A stretch of 64,000 nt of DNA from Sphingomicrobium astaxanthinifaciens (GCF_022865105.1 NZ_JAKNYM010000002.1:1025501-1089500); one strand, 5' to 3'; counted from the first letter of the stretch, positions 53,579 through 62,340 are shown. Numbers and translations are program-made. Notes: generated by a model from the letters alone, not told the origin.

Positions 53579-54102
53579 GGCCCCGCCTCGCCCTCGTCCT
53601 CGCGCTCGCCGCGCTGGCGGGCTGCGGGGACCGGGGCGACCGCGACCCGGCCGCAGGCGCGATCGTGTCCCAGCCGCCCGCGCCCGCCGACCGGCTGCCC
53701 CACCTCATCCTCTACAAGCGCGCCGCCGAGGGTGGTCCCGACGTCTTCATGGAAGCGCGGATCGGCGGCACGCTGGTGCTCGGCGGTCCCTGCGTCGGGC
53801 TCTACGCCAGCCGCGACGGGCCGCATGCCATCGTCACCACCGCGGGCACGCTCGGGCAGGACGGGGAGGGGATTTTCCTCGACGTCGGCCCGCACCGGTT
53901 TCGCGACGGCGACCGCATCGTGAGCGGCGGCGGCTTCATCGGCGAGGCCCCCGCGCGCGCCGACCTGCTCGCCGCGCCGATCCCCGAGGCTTGCGAGGGC
54001 ATGCCGCTGGTCGAACTCAGCATGATCTATCCCGCCCCGCCCGAGGGACCGCGGCAGGTCCCCGACGCGCCGCCACCGCCGCCGTCGGCGAGCCTGAGCT
54101 GA
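53575..54102 (+). CDS. small lipoprotein of unknown function
   Basis: This 175-residue protein has a signal and lipobox LAALAGC (Cys17). The mature domain is beta-rich (DVFMEARIGGTLVLGGPCVGLYASRDGPH ... GDRIVSGGGF) and the tail is proline-rich. GTG start overlaps grpE as GTGA. No clear family. Confidence 0.75.
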   Translation: MRPRLALVLALAALAGCGDRGDRDPAAGAIVSQPPAPADRLPHLILYKRAAEGGPDVFMEARIGGTLVLGGPCVGLYASRDGPHAIVTTAGTLGQDGEGIFLDVGPHRFRDGDRIVSGGGFIGEAPARADLLAAPIPEACEGMPLVELSMIYPAPPEGPRQVPDAPPPPPSASLS

Positions 54103-54548
54103 TGGACGCCGCCTTCGCCGCACTGGCCGCCGCGATGGAGGAGGCGCGCGAGCCCTGGTGGGTGATCGGTTCGGCCGCGCTCGTCCTCCATGGCATCGAC
54201 CCCGGCGGTATCGAGGATATCGACCTCCTCTGCTCCAAGCGCGATGGCGAGCGGCTGCTTGCGCGCTGGGGGCTGGCGCACGCCGATCGCCCGCACGCGC
54301 GCTATCGCTCGTGCCCCTATGCCCGCTGGTGCGGCGTCTCGCCGCCGATCGAGATCATGGGCGGGCTCGAGCGCTGCGTGGAGGGCGCGTGGACGCCGCT
54401 GCGCTTCGCCACGCGCGTCGCGGTCGAGCGCGCGGGCGTGACCCTTTACACCCCCGCGCTCGAGGAGCAGGCGGCGTTGCTGCGCTGGTTCGGGCGCGAC
54501 AAGGATTTAGGCCGGCTCGCCCGCATTGCCGCCGCTAAAGGGCAATAA
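54102..54548 (+). CDS. nucleotidyltransferase-like protein
   Basis: This 148-residue protein has an N-terminal MEEAREPWWVIGSAALVLHGID and GGIEDIDLLCSKRDGERLL (D-x-D), the pattern of the nucleotidyltransferase fold. The start overlaps the preceding stop by 1 nt (TGATG). The last 42 nt overlap the convergent gene's end. Substrate unknown; no partner toxin or antitoxin seen. Confidence 0.7.
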   Translation: MDAAFAALAAAMEEAREPWWVIGSAALVLHGIDPGGIEDIDLLCSKRDGERLLARWGLAHADRPHARYRSCPYARWCGVSPPIEIMGGLERCVEGAWTPLRFATRVAVERAGVTLYTPALEEQAALLRWFGRDKDLGRLARIAAAKGQ

Positions 54549-54977
54549 AGCGCGCGGGGGGATGGTCTTGGGCTTGCCGCCCTTGTCGGCGAGGAAGCGG
54601 TGGCGCACGATCTCGGCCTGCTGCTCGATCCCGTAGCGCAGGAAGGGGCGCCCCTCCTCGAGTTCATAGCCATAGCGGCAGAAGGGGTGACGGATCAGCG
54701 GCAGGAACCACTTGCCCCCGCGCTGGGTCTGCCAGACATGCGTCATTTCGTGGATGAACAGCCCCTGCAGCGTAAGCTTCTCCTTGGAAAAGTCGTCCGA
54801 ATAGCGCTCGCTCCTCGGGTGGAAATGGATGTTGCCGGTGGGCGCCATCACCACCCCCACGGGCTGGAAGAAGATCCATTTCTTGCGGACGATCTCGACC
54901 GCCGCATAATCGATCTGCGCCCCGAACATCTCGCGCGCCATCTCGATTTCGCCGGGGGTGAGGGGGCGGCGGCTCAA
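54507..54977 (-). CDS. HExxH zinc-peptidase-like protein (Vgr-related type)
   Basis: This 156-residue protein has HEMTHVWQTQRGG (about residue 80), an HExxH zinc motif. It starts with the RPLTPGEIEMAREMFGAQIDY pattern found in alphaproteobacterial proteins annotated Vgr-related; a peptidase role is inferred. The start is probably TTG at 54977, which overlaps the upstream stop (TTGA), since homologous sequence precedes the first ATG. The 3' end runs 42 nt into the convergent gene. Confidence 0.72.
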   Translation of the reverse strand: MSRRPLTPGEIEMAREMFGAQIDYAAVEIVRKKWIFFQPVGVVMAPTGNIHFHPRSERYSDDFSKEKLTLQGLFIHEMTHVWQTQRGGKWFLPLIRHPFCRYGYELEEGRPFLRYGIEQQAEIVRHRFLADKGGKPKTIPPRALLPFSGGNAGEPA

Positions 54978-55573
54978 ACCGGCTCGTCCTCGAAGGCGTA
55001 ATATTTGAGCTGCCGGTTGAAACGATGTTCCTGCCCGGGCGCGAGAATCTCCGGGTCGAGCGCATAAAGCGGGATCGTTTGCGCGCCATCGCGGATGAGC
55101 AACGAGGCCAGCGCGCGCGCCGCTTCCGAGGCCAGTGGCGTGATAATGATGACGCAATTGGAGCGCTCGGCCAGCACCCCGGTTCGCATGCTCCCGTCAC
55201 TGCGGGAAAAGAGTGCGAAGGGGTGGCCGCCCAGATGCTTGTTCTTCGCGCCAACCTTGAGTTCGAGCGCCCCATCGCCGTCCTCCACCGTGCCCGGCAC
55301 GATCGGCGAGACCTGCCAGGCATGAACCGAAATCCGGGCATAGAAACCCCTTGCGAAGGCATCGTCCTCGCGTAGCCGCGCATGCGCCTCGGCAAGCTTG
55401 GCATATAGCCGCGCGTCATAATCGGCGAAGCGCTCATGCTGCTCGAAGTTTCGCGTCAATTCCTTGAGCCGATCGACCGAGGGAAAATGCTGGCGCGGGG
55501 TCCAGTCGAATCCCAGCAATTCCTCGAGCCGAGCATGGCGACCGTTGCCGAGCGGCTTGTCGTAATATTTCAT
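54974..55573 (-). CDS. protein of unknown function in a three-gene operon
   Basis: This 199-residue cytoplasmic protein is not recognised. It begins MKYYDKPLGNGRHARLEELL, has a helical stretch around EAHARLREDDAFARGFYARI and beta segments (SNCVIIITPLASEAARALAS). No signal peptide. Overlaps its neighbours by 4 nt on each side; GC and codon use are lower than the surrounding genes. Confidence 0.65.
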   Translation of the reverse strand: MKYYDKPLGNGRHARLEELLGFDWTPRQHFPSVDRLKELTRNFEQHERFADYDARLYAKLAEAHARLREDDAFARGFYARISVHAWQVSPIVPGTVEDGDGALELKVGAKNKHLGGHPFALFSRSDGSMRTGVLAERSNCVIIITPLASEAARALASLLIRDGAQTIPLYALDPEILAPGQEHRFNRQLKYYAFEDEPV

Positions 55574-56400
55574 CCGCAGCGCTCCCGATGCGCCTCGAGC
55601 GCGAGCGCGGTGGCAGCGAAGCGCGGGGGCTGGGCGATGAGCTCGTCATAATCGCTTTTCTCGCCCGCCGAATGCAGCGCGACCGTGTCGAACGGTTGCA
55701 ACAGTCGGCGTCCCTCCTCGAGGTGCGACTCATGACGCAAGGCGGCGAAGAGCAGGTCGGCGAGGGCGCGATAATGCGCTTCTTCGAGGTTGAGAGCGCG
55801 CGGGCCGATCGACAGCGTGCGCCCGAGCAACGGGTCGTCATGCACGTGATACCAGAAGCGCCGCCCGGCGAAATCGAGGCTGCTCGTGCCGCCGCAGTTG
55901 GACACGTCTTGCGCCTTGGAGATGCGGAAGTGTTCGTTGCGTGTCGGATCGGTGAAGGTCGCCCAGACGGCCGCGCGGGCGCCGCCGGTCTGTCGGTCGA
56001 TCCTGTCGGGGTCGATCGCCGCGCGGTCAGTGAAGGCGATATCGTGCAGCGCGCCATGGAGCCACAATGGTGCCCCGCCGATGAGCCGCTCCTCAGTGGC
56101 GTAAAGCTGCTCGAACGCTTCTTCCTCGATCCGCATCCGCGCCGCTGCAGCGCGCAGCTTGTCCTGCGCCTTGCGACCGGCGATCACTGCCTCGGCGCGC
56201 TGTGCGATATGATCGGTATATTGACGCTGTTCGCCACCGCCAGCGCCCGACTTGGCGCGAGAGCTTTTGCCGTGCCTCTTCCCATTCGTGCCGAAGACCT
56301 GTTCGCTGGCATGTTTGGCGAAGAGGCCCGCGACGATCGCGGCCCCGGCGGCGAGGATCTGGGCCGCACCGGGGTCGGGCCCCTTGAAACGCTTGGTCAT
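55570..56400 (-). CDS. protein of unknown function with basic N-terminus
   Basis: This 276-residue protein has an N-terminal hydrophobic stretch (AAQILAAGAAIVAGLFA, 12-28), then a basic linker (KRHGKSSRAKSGAGGG) and a helical/beta C-terminus with FRISKAQDVSNCGGTSSLDFAGRRFWYHVHDDP. It is probably membrane-anchored. It opens the operon that runs to the HExxH gene. No family recognised. Confidence 0.6.
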   Translation of the reverse strand: MTKRFKGPDPGAAQILAAGAAIVAGLFAKHASEQVFGTNGKRHGKSSRAKSGAGGGEQRQYTDHIAQRAEAVIAGRKAQDKLRAAAARMRIEEEAFEQLYATEERLIGGAPLWLHGALHDIAFTDRAAIDPDRIDRQTGGARAAVWATFTDPTRNEHFRISKAQDVSNCGGTSSLDFAGRRFWYHVHDDPLLGRTLSIGPRALNLEEAHYRALADLLFAALRHESHLEEGRRLLQPFDTVALHSAGEKSDYDELIAQPPRFAATALALEAHRERCG

Positions 56401-56671
56401 GCTTGCGGCTCCTCACGCAGACTTTGCCGCCCCACCATATCTCGCGAGCCCCCGAATTCCATGAATAACGACGAATTGGCCGTCATCATCGGTCTTGGTT
56501 GAGCTGGCGACCTTCTATCGGCATGTCGGGCGGAGCGGCGAGCAAGCGCCTTTCGGGCAGCGAGGAAGATGGGCGAACGCTAGGGAAACGCGGATCGGCT
56601 GTCGACACTCTTGCCCAACGCCCCGGCCCACGCTAGGGCATCCTCCGAATTCTAATGAAAGGGAATATTTC

Positions 56672-56908
56672 ATGAGCGATACTGCCGATCGGGTGAAGAA
56701 GATCGTCGTCGAGCATCTCGGTGTTGACGCCGAAAAGGTGACCGAAGATGCCCGCTTCATCGACGATCTGGGTGCGGACAGCCTCGACATCGTCGAACTG
56801 GTGATGGCCTTCGAGGAAGAGTTCGGCGTGGAAATCCCCGACGATGCGGCGGAAGACATCGCCACCGTCAAGGATGCGATTACCTACATCGAGAAGAACA
56901 AGGGCTAA
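56672..56908 (+). CDS. acpP: AcpP, acyl carrier protein
   Basis: This 78-residue carrier protein has the phosphopantetheine serine in [13 protein letters not shown]. The start follows AAAGGGAA. It is followed after 119 nt by fabF, with a strong hairpin between. Confidence 0.98.
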   Translation: MSDTADRVKKIVVEHLGVDAEKVTEDARFIDDLGADSLDIVELVMAFEEEFGVEIPDDAAEDIATVKDAITYIEKNKG

Positions 56909-56971
56909 GCCCTGCTGATGGCTGTGGCACGGACAGGCTCGTTCGCGCGGCAGGCATGACCGGCATATTCG

Positions 56972-57015
56972 CAGGCTCAGCCCGGTATCCCCGGGTCTGA
57001 GCCTGTTGCCGTTTT
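56972..57015 (+). terminator. hairpin plus T-run between acpP and fabF
   Basis: CAGGCTCAGCCCGG (56972-56985) pairs with CCGGGTCTGAGCCTG (56991-57005), 14 bp with one bulge and a TATCC loop. TTTTT follows at 57011-57015, 12 nt before the fabF start. It can end the acpP transcript, allowing more acpP than fabF, or act as an attenuator. Confidence 0.75.
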
Positions 57016-57027
57016 TAGGAGAATCTT

Positions 57028-58293
57028 ATGCGACGCGTCGTCGTTACCGGTCTCGGCCTCGTCACCCCGCTCGGCGGCGATGTGGAGACCAGCTGGAAGA
57101 ACATCCTCGCGGGCAAGTCGGGGGCGGGCAAGATCACCCGCTTCGATACCGAGGGCCACAAGTGCCACATCGCCTGCGAGGTGAAGCCCGCCGACCATGA
57201 CTATGGCTTCGACCCCGACAAGCGCGTCGACAGCAAGGTGCAGCGGCAGGTCGATCCCTTCATCGTCTATGGCATCGATGCCGCGGGGCAGGCGATCGAG
57301 GATGCCGGGCTCACCGACATGAGCGAAGAGATGAAGGTCCGCGCGGGCTGCTCGATCGGCTCGGGCATCGGCGGGTTGCCGGGGATCGAGAAGGAGAGCC
57401 TCGTACTCGCCAACAAGGGGCCGGGCCGCGTCTCGCCCCACTTCGTCCACGGCCGCCTCATCAATCTCATCTCGGGGCAGGTCTCGATCAAATACGGCCT
57501 CAAGGGGCCCAACCATGCGGTCGTCACCGCCTGCTCGACCGGCGCGCATTCGATCGGCGATGCCGCGCGGATGATCCGCGACGACGATGCCGACATCATG
57601 CTCGCGGGCGGCGCCGAGGCGACCATCTGCCCGATCGGCATCGCTGGCTTCGCGCAGGCGCGCGCGCTCTCGACCAATTTCAACGACCAACCCGAAAAGG
57701 CCTCGCGCCCCTATGACAAGGACCGCGACGGGTTCGTCATGGGCGAGGGCGCGGGGGTCGTCGTGCTCGAGGAATATGAGCATGCCAAGAAGCGTGGCGC
57801 CAAGATCTACGCCGAGGTCGTCGGCTACGGGCTGTCGGGCGATGCCTATCACGTCACCGCTCCGCACCCCGATGGCGACGGCGCCTATCGCTCGATGGAG
57901 ATGGCGCTCAAGAAGGCCGGCATGACGCCCGCCGACGTCGATTACATCAACGCCCACGGCACCTCGACCCCGCTCGGCGACGAGCTCGAACTGGGCGCGG
58001 TGCGCAAGCTGTTCGGCGACGCGATCGACCATGTCTCGATGAGCTCGACCAAGTCGGCGATCGGGCACCTGCTCGGCGGCGCGGGCGCGGTGGAGAGCAT
58101 CTTCTGCATCCTCTCGATCCGCGACCAGGTCGTGCCCCCCACGCTCAACCTCGACAACCCCTCCGAAGGGGTCGCCGGGGTCGACCTCGTGCCGCACGAG
58201 GCCAAGCAGCGCGAGGTGCGCGCCGCGCTCAACAACAGCTTCGGCTTCGGCGGCACCAACGCCAGCCTCGTCATGAAGCGGGTCGAGGGCTAG
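57028..58293 (+). CDS. fabF: FabF, beta-ketoacyl-ACP synthase II
   Basis: This 421-residue condensing enzyme of fatty acid elongation has the nucleophile Cys in TACSTGAHSIGDA, His in NAHGTSTPLGD and a second His in GHLLGGAGAVE. GGAG precedes the ATG. Order acpP-fabF-mltG is common in proteobacteria. Confidence 0.97.
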   Translation: MRRVVVTGLGLVTPLGGDVETSWKNILAGKSGAGKITRFDTEGHKCHIACEVKPADHDYGFDPDKRVDSKVQRQVDPFIVYGIDAAGQAIEDAGLTDMSEEMKVRAGCSIGSGIGGLPGIEKESLVLANKGPGRVSPHFVHGRLINLISGQVSIKYGLKGPNHAVVTACSTGAHSIGDAARMIRDDDADIMLAGGAEATICPIGIAGFAQARALSTNFNDQPEKASRPYDKDRDGFVMGEGAGVVVLEEYEHAKKRGAKIYAEVVGYGLSGDAYHVTAPHPDGDGAYRSMEMALKKAGMTPADVDYINAHGTSTPLGDELELGAVRKLFGDAIDHVSMSSTKSAIGHLLGGAGAVESIFCILSIRDQVVPPTLNLDNPSEGVAGVDLVPHEAKQREVRAALNNSFGFGGTNASLVMKRVEG

Positions 58294-58297
58294 CGGC

Positions 58298-59263
58298 TTG
58301 CTGCGGCGGCTGGTCTTCCTCGTCCTCGTCCTCGTCGGCGCGGCGGCGGCCTTCCTGGCCTTTTCCTGGTGGGGCGGCGGCCCGACCGAGGAGGAGACCG
58401 GGGTGATCGTCGCCGAGGGGACCAGCGTGGCCGCGCTCGGCGAGCAGCTCGCCGAGGACGGCCAGATCGACCTGTCGCCGGGGCTGTGGCGGCTCAACGC
58501 GCGGCTGTTCGGCGGCGGCGATCCCATCCGCGCGGGCGAGTTCACCATCCCGCCGGGCACCAGCGCGGCGGGGATTCTCGACATCGTCCAGCACGCGCGC
58601 CCGGTGCAGCGCTTCATCACCATCCCCGAGGGCATGCCCTCGGTGCTGGTGCGCGAGCGGGTGCAGGCGACCGACCTGCTCGTCGGCGAGGCCCCGCTGC
58701 CCGCCGAAGGCACCGTGCTGCCGCAGACCTACAGCTTCCAGCGCGGCGACAGCCGCGCCGCGGTGATCGCCCGGATGCAGGAGGCGATGAGCCAGACGCT
58801 GGAAGAGTTGTGGCCGACCCGCACCGAGCGCAGCGTCGTCGAGACGCCGGCGGAAGCGGTCATCCTCGCCTCGATCGTCGAGAAGGAAACCGCCAAACCG
58901 TCCGAGCGGCGCATGGTCGCCGGCGTCTATTCCAACCGCTTGCGCATCGGCATGAAGCTCGATGCCGATCCGACGGTCATCTATCCGATCACCAAGGGCA
59001 AGCCGCTCGGCCGCCGCATCCGCCGCTCCGAGCTCAACGACGTCAACGACTACAACACCTATGCTATGGCCGGGCTGCCGGCGGGGCCGATCGCCAACCC
59101 GGGACGCGAGAGCATCGCCGCGGTGCTCGATCCGGCCGAGACCGACGCGCTCTATTTCGTCGCCGACGGGACCGGCGGGCACGTTTTCGCGAGCACGCTC
59201 GAGGAGCATAATCGCAATGTCGCCAAATGGTACGAGATCCGCCGCCGCCGCGGCGAGATGTGA
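58298..59263 (+). CDS. mltG: MltG, endolytic murein transglycosylase
   Basis: This 321-residue membrane-anchored enzyme cuts nascent glycan strands. One N-terminal helix (LVFLVLVLVGAAAAFLAFSWW) precedes a LysM-like region and the YceG domain with catalytic Glu in ILASIVEKETAKPSER. TTG start 4 nt after fabF's stop. Confidence 0.92.
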   Translation: MLRRLVFLVLVLVGAAAAFLAFSWWGGGPTEEETGVIVAEGTSVAALGEQLAEDGQIDLSPGLWRLNARLFGGGDPIRAGEFTIPPGTSAAGILDIVQHARPVQRFITIPEGMPSVLVRERVQATDLLVGEAPLPAEGTVLPQTYSFQRGDSRAAVIARMQEAMSQTLEELWPTRTERSVVETPAEAVILASIVEKETAKPSERRMVAGVYSNRLRIGMKLDADPTVIYPITKGKPLGRRIRRSELNDVNDYNTYAMAGLPAGPIANPGRESIAAVLDPAETDALYFVADGTGGHVFASTLEEHNRNVAKWYEIRRRRGEM

Positions 59264-59290
59264 GCGCGCCGCCCGGTCGGCGGCGCGCGG

Positions 59291-59611
59291 TCAGACCAGC
59301 GCTTCTTCCTTGATATAGCCGACCAGCCGGTCGGGACCGCCATAGCCCCAGACCCAGCCGCCGCGGCTGTCGAGCAGTTCGAACGAATCGCCCGCCGCCA
59401 GCTGCGTCACCAATTCGCTGTCGCAGTCGGGCTCGGCGCGCAGCGGCGCGGCGCGGCGCATCTCGCGCTTCACGGGAGCGGCATAATGGGAGGCGATGAC
59501 CGTGCCCGCGAGGGCGACGTCGGCAAGGTCCTTGCGATAGGCATGGCGGCGCGGGTCGGGCAGCTCGGCCGAGGTGCCCGCAAGGTCGAATTCCCTAGTG
59601 GGTGGCGGCAA
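59291..59611 (-). CDS. stand-alone SH3-like protein, NlpC/P60 domain missing
   Basis: This 106-residue protein starts (probable TTG at 59611) LPPPTREFDLAGTSAELPDP, the usual start of alphaproteobacterial C40 peptidases. It continues RRHAYRKDLADVALAGTVIASHYAAP and an SH3 domain (PLRAEPDCDSELVTQLAAGDSFELLDSRGGWVWGYG) that ends right before the expected NlpC/P60 catalytic part. The gene stops 27 nt from mltG. It overlaps MarR by 17 nt. Possibly truncated or a regulatory remnant. Confidence 0.65.
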   Translation of the reverse strand: MPPPTREFDLAGTSAELPDPRRHAYRKDLADVALAGTVIASHYAAPVKREMRRAAPLRAEPDCDSELVTQLAAGDSFELLDSRGGWVWGYGGPDRLVGYIKEEALV

Positions 59612-60008
59612 GAGCCTGGCGGTCCCCGTGCTGGTATTCGCGCTCGCGCTCGCGCTCGCGTTCGCGGTCGCGCTCGATGCCGCCATTGCCGCCTTGGGCG
59701 CGGAAGAGTTGTCTGAATTCGTCAAGGAAATCGGCCCCGTCGTTGGTGCGGACGATGAAGATGTTGCGTCGATCGTCCTGATCGCGTTCGCGGCGCAGAT
59801 AGCCGAGGCCGCCCAGGGTATTCAAGGCGCGAGTGATGACCGGCTTGGAGACGCCCAGCGTCTGCGCCAGCCCGCGCACCGTATGCGGCCCGGGAGTGAG
59901 GTAGACGACGAGCAGCAGCGCCATCTGTCGATTGGTCAGGTCGGGCGAGCCGGAGCGGACGTAGCCGATGAGGGTCCGCATCCAGGTCGCCAGTGAAAGG
60001 TCGCCCAT
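59595..60008 (-). CDS. MarR-family transcriptional regulator
   Basis: This 137-residue winged-helix regulator has LTNRQMALLLVVYLTPGPHTVRGLAQTLGVSKPVITRALNTLGGLGYLRRERDQDDRRN, a helix-turn-helix plus wing. The C-terminal tail contains five Arg-Glu pairs from a hexanucleotide repeat. It lies between the SH3 gene and leucyl aminopeptidase on the same strand. Ligand unknown. Confidence 0.85.
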   Translation of the reverse strand: MGDLSLATWMRTLIGYVRSGSPDLTNRQMALLLVVYLTPGPHTVRGLAQTLGVSKPVITRALNTLGGLGYLRRERDQDDRRNIFIVRTNDGADFLDEFRQLFRAQGGNGGIERDREREREREREYQHGDRQALAATH

Positions 60009-60135
60009 AGATCCCTCGGTTTCATAGTTCTGCCGTCGCGTACTGATGACAAAAACCGCCGAGCGGTGCGCTTTGTTTCGTCGCCTCACCGTTTTCATCG
60101 CAAATCCCAACCACTTGGGCGGAAGGGGGCACGGC

Positions 60136-61524
60136 CTATGGTCCGTAGCGCTCCTCGAGATAGGCGAAGGTGGCGCGCAGCCCGTAGGCCTCGCCCCCCT
60201 TGGGGCGCCCGGGCTTGGCGGTGGGGCGCCAGCCGAAGGTATCGAAATGGACCCAATCGCAATCGGGGATGAAGCGCTTGAGGAACAAGGCGGCGGTGAT
60301 GCAACCGGCAAAGCTGCCCTGCGCGCTGTTCGACAGGTCGGCGATGCCGCTGGCGAGCATCTCGTCATAGCCCTCCCACAGCGGCATCCGCCAGACATCG
60401 TCGCCGACCGCGCCGCCGCGCGCGGCGATGGCGGCGGCGAGCGCGTCGTCGGTGGCAAACATCGCGGGGAGGTCGGGCCCGAGCGCGACGCGCGCGGCGC
60501 CGGTCAGCGTGGCGAAGTCGACCAAAAGGTCGGGCGCGGCCTCCTCGCCCGCCTTGTGCAGCGCATCGCCGAGGATCAGCCGCCCCTCGGCGTCGGTATT
60601 GTCGATCTCGACGGTCAGCCCCTTGCGGCTCGTGATGATGTCGCCGGGGCGGAAGCTCTCCTCGCTGATCGCATTCTCGACCGCGGGGATGAGGAGGTGG
60701 AGCCGCACGGGCAGGTTGCGCCCCATGACCATCAGCGCGAGCGCGAGCGCGTGCGCGGCGCCGCCCATGTCCTTCTTCATGAGGCGCATGCCGCTCGCCG
60801 CCTTGATGTCGAGCCCGCCCGAATCGAAGGCGACCCCCTTGCCGACCACGGCAAGCCGGGGGGCGTCCTCCTTGCCCCAGGTGAGTTCGATGAGGCGGGG
60901 GGCATGCTGGCGGCTCGCGGCCTTCCCGACGGCGTGGATCATCGGATAGCCCTGTTCGAGGGCATCGCCCTTGATGACCTCGACCTCAGCATGGAAGCGA
61001 TCGGCAACCTCGCGGACCTGCGCCTCGATCCGGTCGGGGCCCATGTCGGCGGTGGGGGTGTCGATCATGTCGCGCACGAGCAGCGTCGCCTCGGCGGCGA
61101 GCGCGGTGCGCTCGATGTCGGCGGGGGCGTTGGTGAGGAGGGTGCGGGCCCCGCGCTCCTCCACATCGCTCTTGTAGCGGCCATAGCGGTGCTGGGCGAG
61201 GATCCAGCCCAGCTTGGCGGGGCCGGGGTCCTTGTCGCCCGCGAGCCGGTAGCGGCCCTCGGGCAGCTCCTCGGCGAGCTTGGCGAGGCACCAGGGGGAC
61301 AGGTCGTCGACGTCGGCGACGGTGGTCACGACCGACCAGTCGTCCTCGCCCTCGCCCGGCAGCACCAGCCACTGATAGCCCTGCTTGCCCGTGTAGCGGC
61401 TGGCCTCGAGCAAGGTGCGGATGCGCGGCGGCTGGCTTTTCTTCCAGTCGTCGAAGCTGCCCTCGTCGACGAGGTGGATGGGATGGGCGTCCTGCCCCTG
61501 ATCGGCGTTCAGAAGATCGGTCAT
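60136..61524 (-). CDS. M17 leucyl aminopeptidase family
   Basis: This 462-residue metallopeptidase has the substrate/metal motif VGKGVAFDSGGLDIK (Lys and Asp), KKDMGGAA and the family signature NTDAEGRLILGDAL. It removes N-terminal residues from peptides in the cytoplasm. It starts 6 nt after the stop of the upstream HTH-type gene. Confidence 0.93.
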   Translation of the reverse strand: MTDLLNADQGQDAHPIHLVDEGSFDDWKKSQPPRIRTLLEASRYTGKQGYQWLVLPGEGEDDWSVVTTVADVDDLSPWCLAKLAEELPEGRYRLAGDKDPGPAKLGWILAQHRYGRYKSDVEERGARTLLTNAPADIERTALAAEATLLVRDMIDTPTADMGPDRIEAQVREVADRFHAEVEVIKGDALEQGYPMIHAVGKAASRQHAPRLIELTWGKEDAPRLAVVGKGVAFDSGGLDIKAASGMRLMKKDMGGAAHALALALMVMGRNLPVRLHLLIPAVENAISEESFRPGDIITSRKGLTVEIDNTDAEGRLILGDALHKAGEEAAPDLLVDFATLTGAARVALGPDLPAMFATDDALAAAIAARGGAVGDDVWRMPLWEGYDEMLASGIADLSNSAQGSFAGCITAALFLKRFIPDCDWVHFDTFGWRPTAKPGRPKGGEAYGLRATFAYLEERYGP

Positions 61525-61530
61525 GGTGGC

Positions 61531-62088
61531 TCAAAGCTTAGGGGCGTCGCTGCGGTCCGGGCAAGGGCGATCGAGCAGCGCTGGGGGACCATCGTCCACT
61601 TTGTCCACTTGTGGAACTTCGCCGCGGCCGGCGGCGATCACGGCATCGAGCGCGCGGTCGAAGGCGGGGGCATAGTCGCCCGCGCGCGCGGTGCCCGCGG
61701 CGATCGCCGCCGCGCGCGCCTCGGCCTTGCGGTCGAGGCGGCGCAGGAGCGCGAGGCCGAGGTGGCTGTCGTAGGTCTTCTTCTCGCCCACCAGTTCGCC
61801 GTCGCGATAATAATATTCGGTCTGCCCGCCAAGGCTGCGCTCGAGCAGCGTGTCGGCGAGCTTTTCGCGCGCCACGCTCAGCGCCTCCTCCCACGCGGCG
61901 GCGAAGAGTCGGTTGCGGCGGCGAAAGGCGTAGGCGGCGCTCGAGCTGCGGTCGGCGATACGGCACGCCTCGGTGACGATCCCGGTGGCCGCGAGGGTCT
62001 CGAGGAAGGCGATCTGCGCCAGGGTGGTCCAGCCGTCGTGGCGCGGTTCGGCGGGGAGCGGGGTCAGGTCGTCATGCGGCTCGGTCAT
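61531..62088 (-). CDS. putative helix-turn-helix protein next to leucyl aminopeptidase
   Basis: This 185-residue protein has a central helix-turn-helix-like part (FLETLAATGIVTEACRIADRSSSAAYAFRRRNRLFAAAWEEAL) similar to small-terminase-type HTH domains. The C-terminus is Ala/Asp-rich. It is coupled to the aminopeptidase gene (6-nt gap). Actual function unknown; no phage genes flank it. ATG at 62088 chosen over one 9 nt upstream. Confidence 0.68.
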   Translation of the reverse strand: MTEPHDDLTPLPAEPRHDGWTTLAQIAFLETLAATGIVTEACRIADRSSSAAYAFRRRNRLFAAAWEEALSVAREKLADTLLERSLGGQTEYYYRDGELVGEKKTYDSHLGLALLRRLDRKAEARAAAIAAGTARAGDYAPAFDRALDAVIAAGRGEVPQVDKVDDGPPALLDRPCPDRSDAPKL

Positions 62089-62295
62089 GGCGCGCATTGA
62101 ATCAGGAAAGGGGCGTGTAGGACAGGGGGCGGCTAGTCTGCCGAGGGATGGGTGCTAGCAACCCCGAAGCGAACTTAACTTCCGACCGGGCTGCAAACGA
62201 CCCCAACAAGCGTACAGACACGATCAAGTGTGATCTGGGACTGCGGGAGACAACAAACCGTCCAAGATTTCGCCAAGACTCTAGCTATCACAATA

Positions 62296-62340
62296 TAAAA
62301 AGACCGATTGGCTCGCGTCACAACGTCGAGCCAATCGGTC
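62296..62340 (-). terminator. 14-bp perfect hairpin terminator (minus strand)
   Basis: GACCGATTGGCTCG (62302-62315) and CGAGCCAATCGGTC (62327-62340) form a perfect 14-bp stem with an 11-nt loop. On the minus strand it is followed by TTTTTATATT, a Rho-independent terminator for the PD40 gene to its right. Confidence 0.85.

Noticed and set aside
61531-62088. Prophage small terminase
   Set aside because: The HTH resembles terminase small subunits, but no large terminase, portal or other phage gene is near; it pairs with leucyl aminopeptidase instead.
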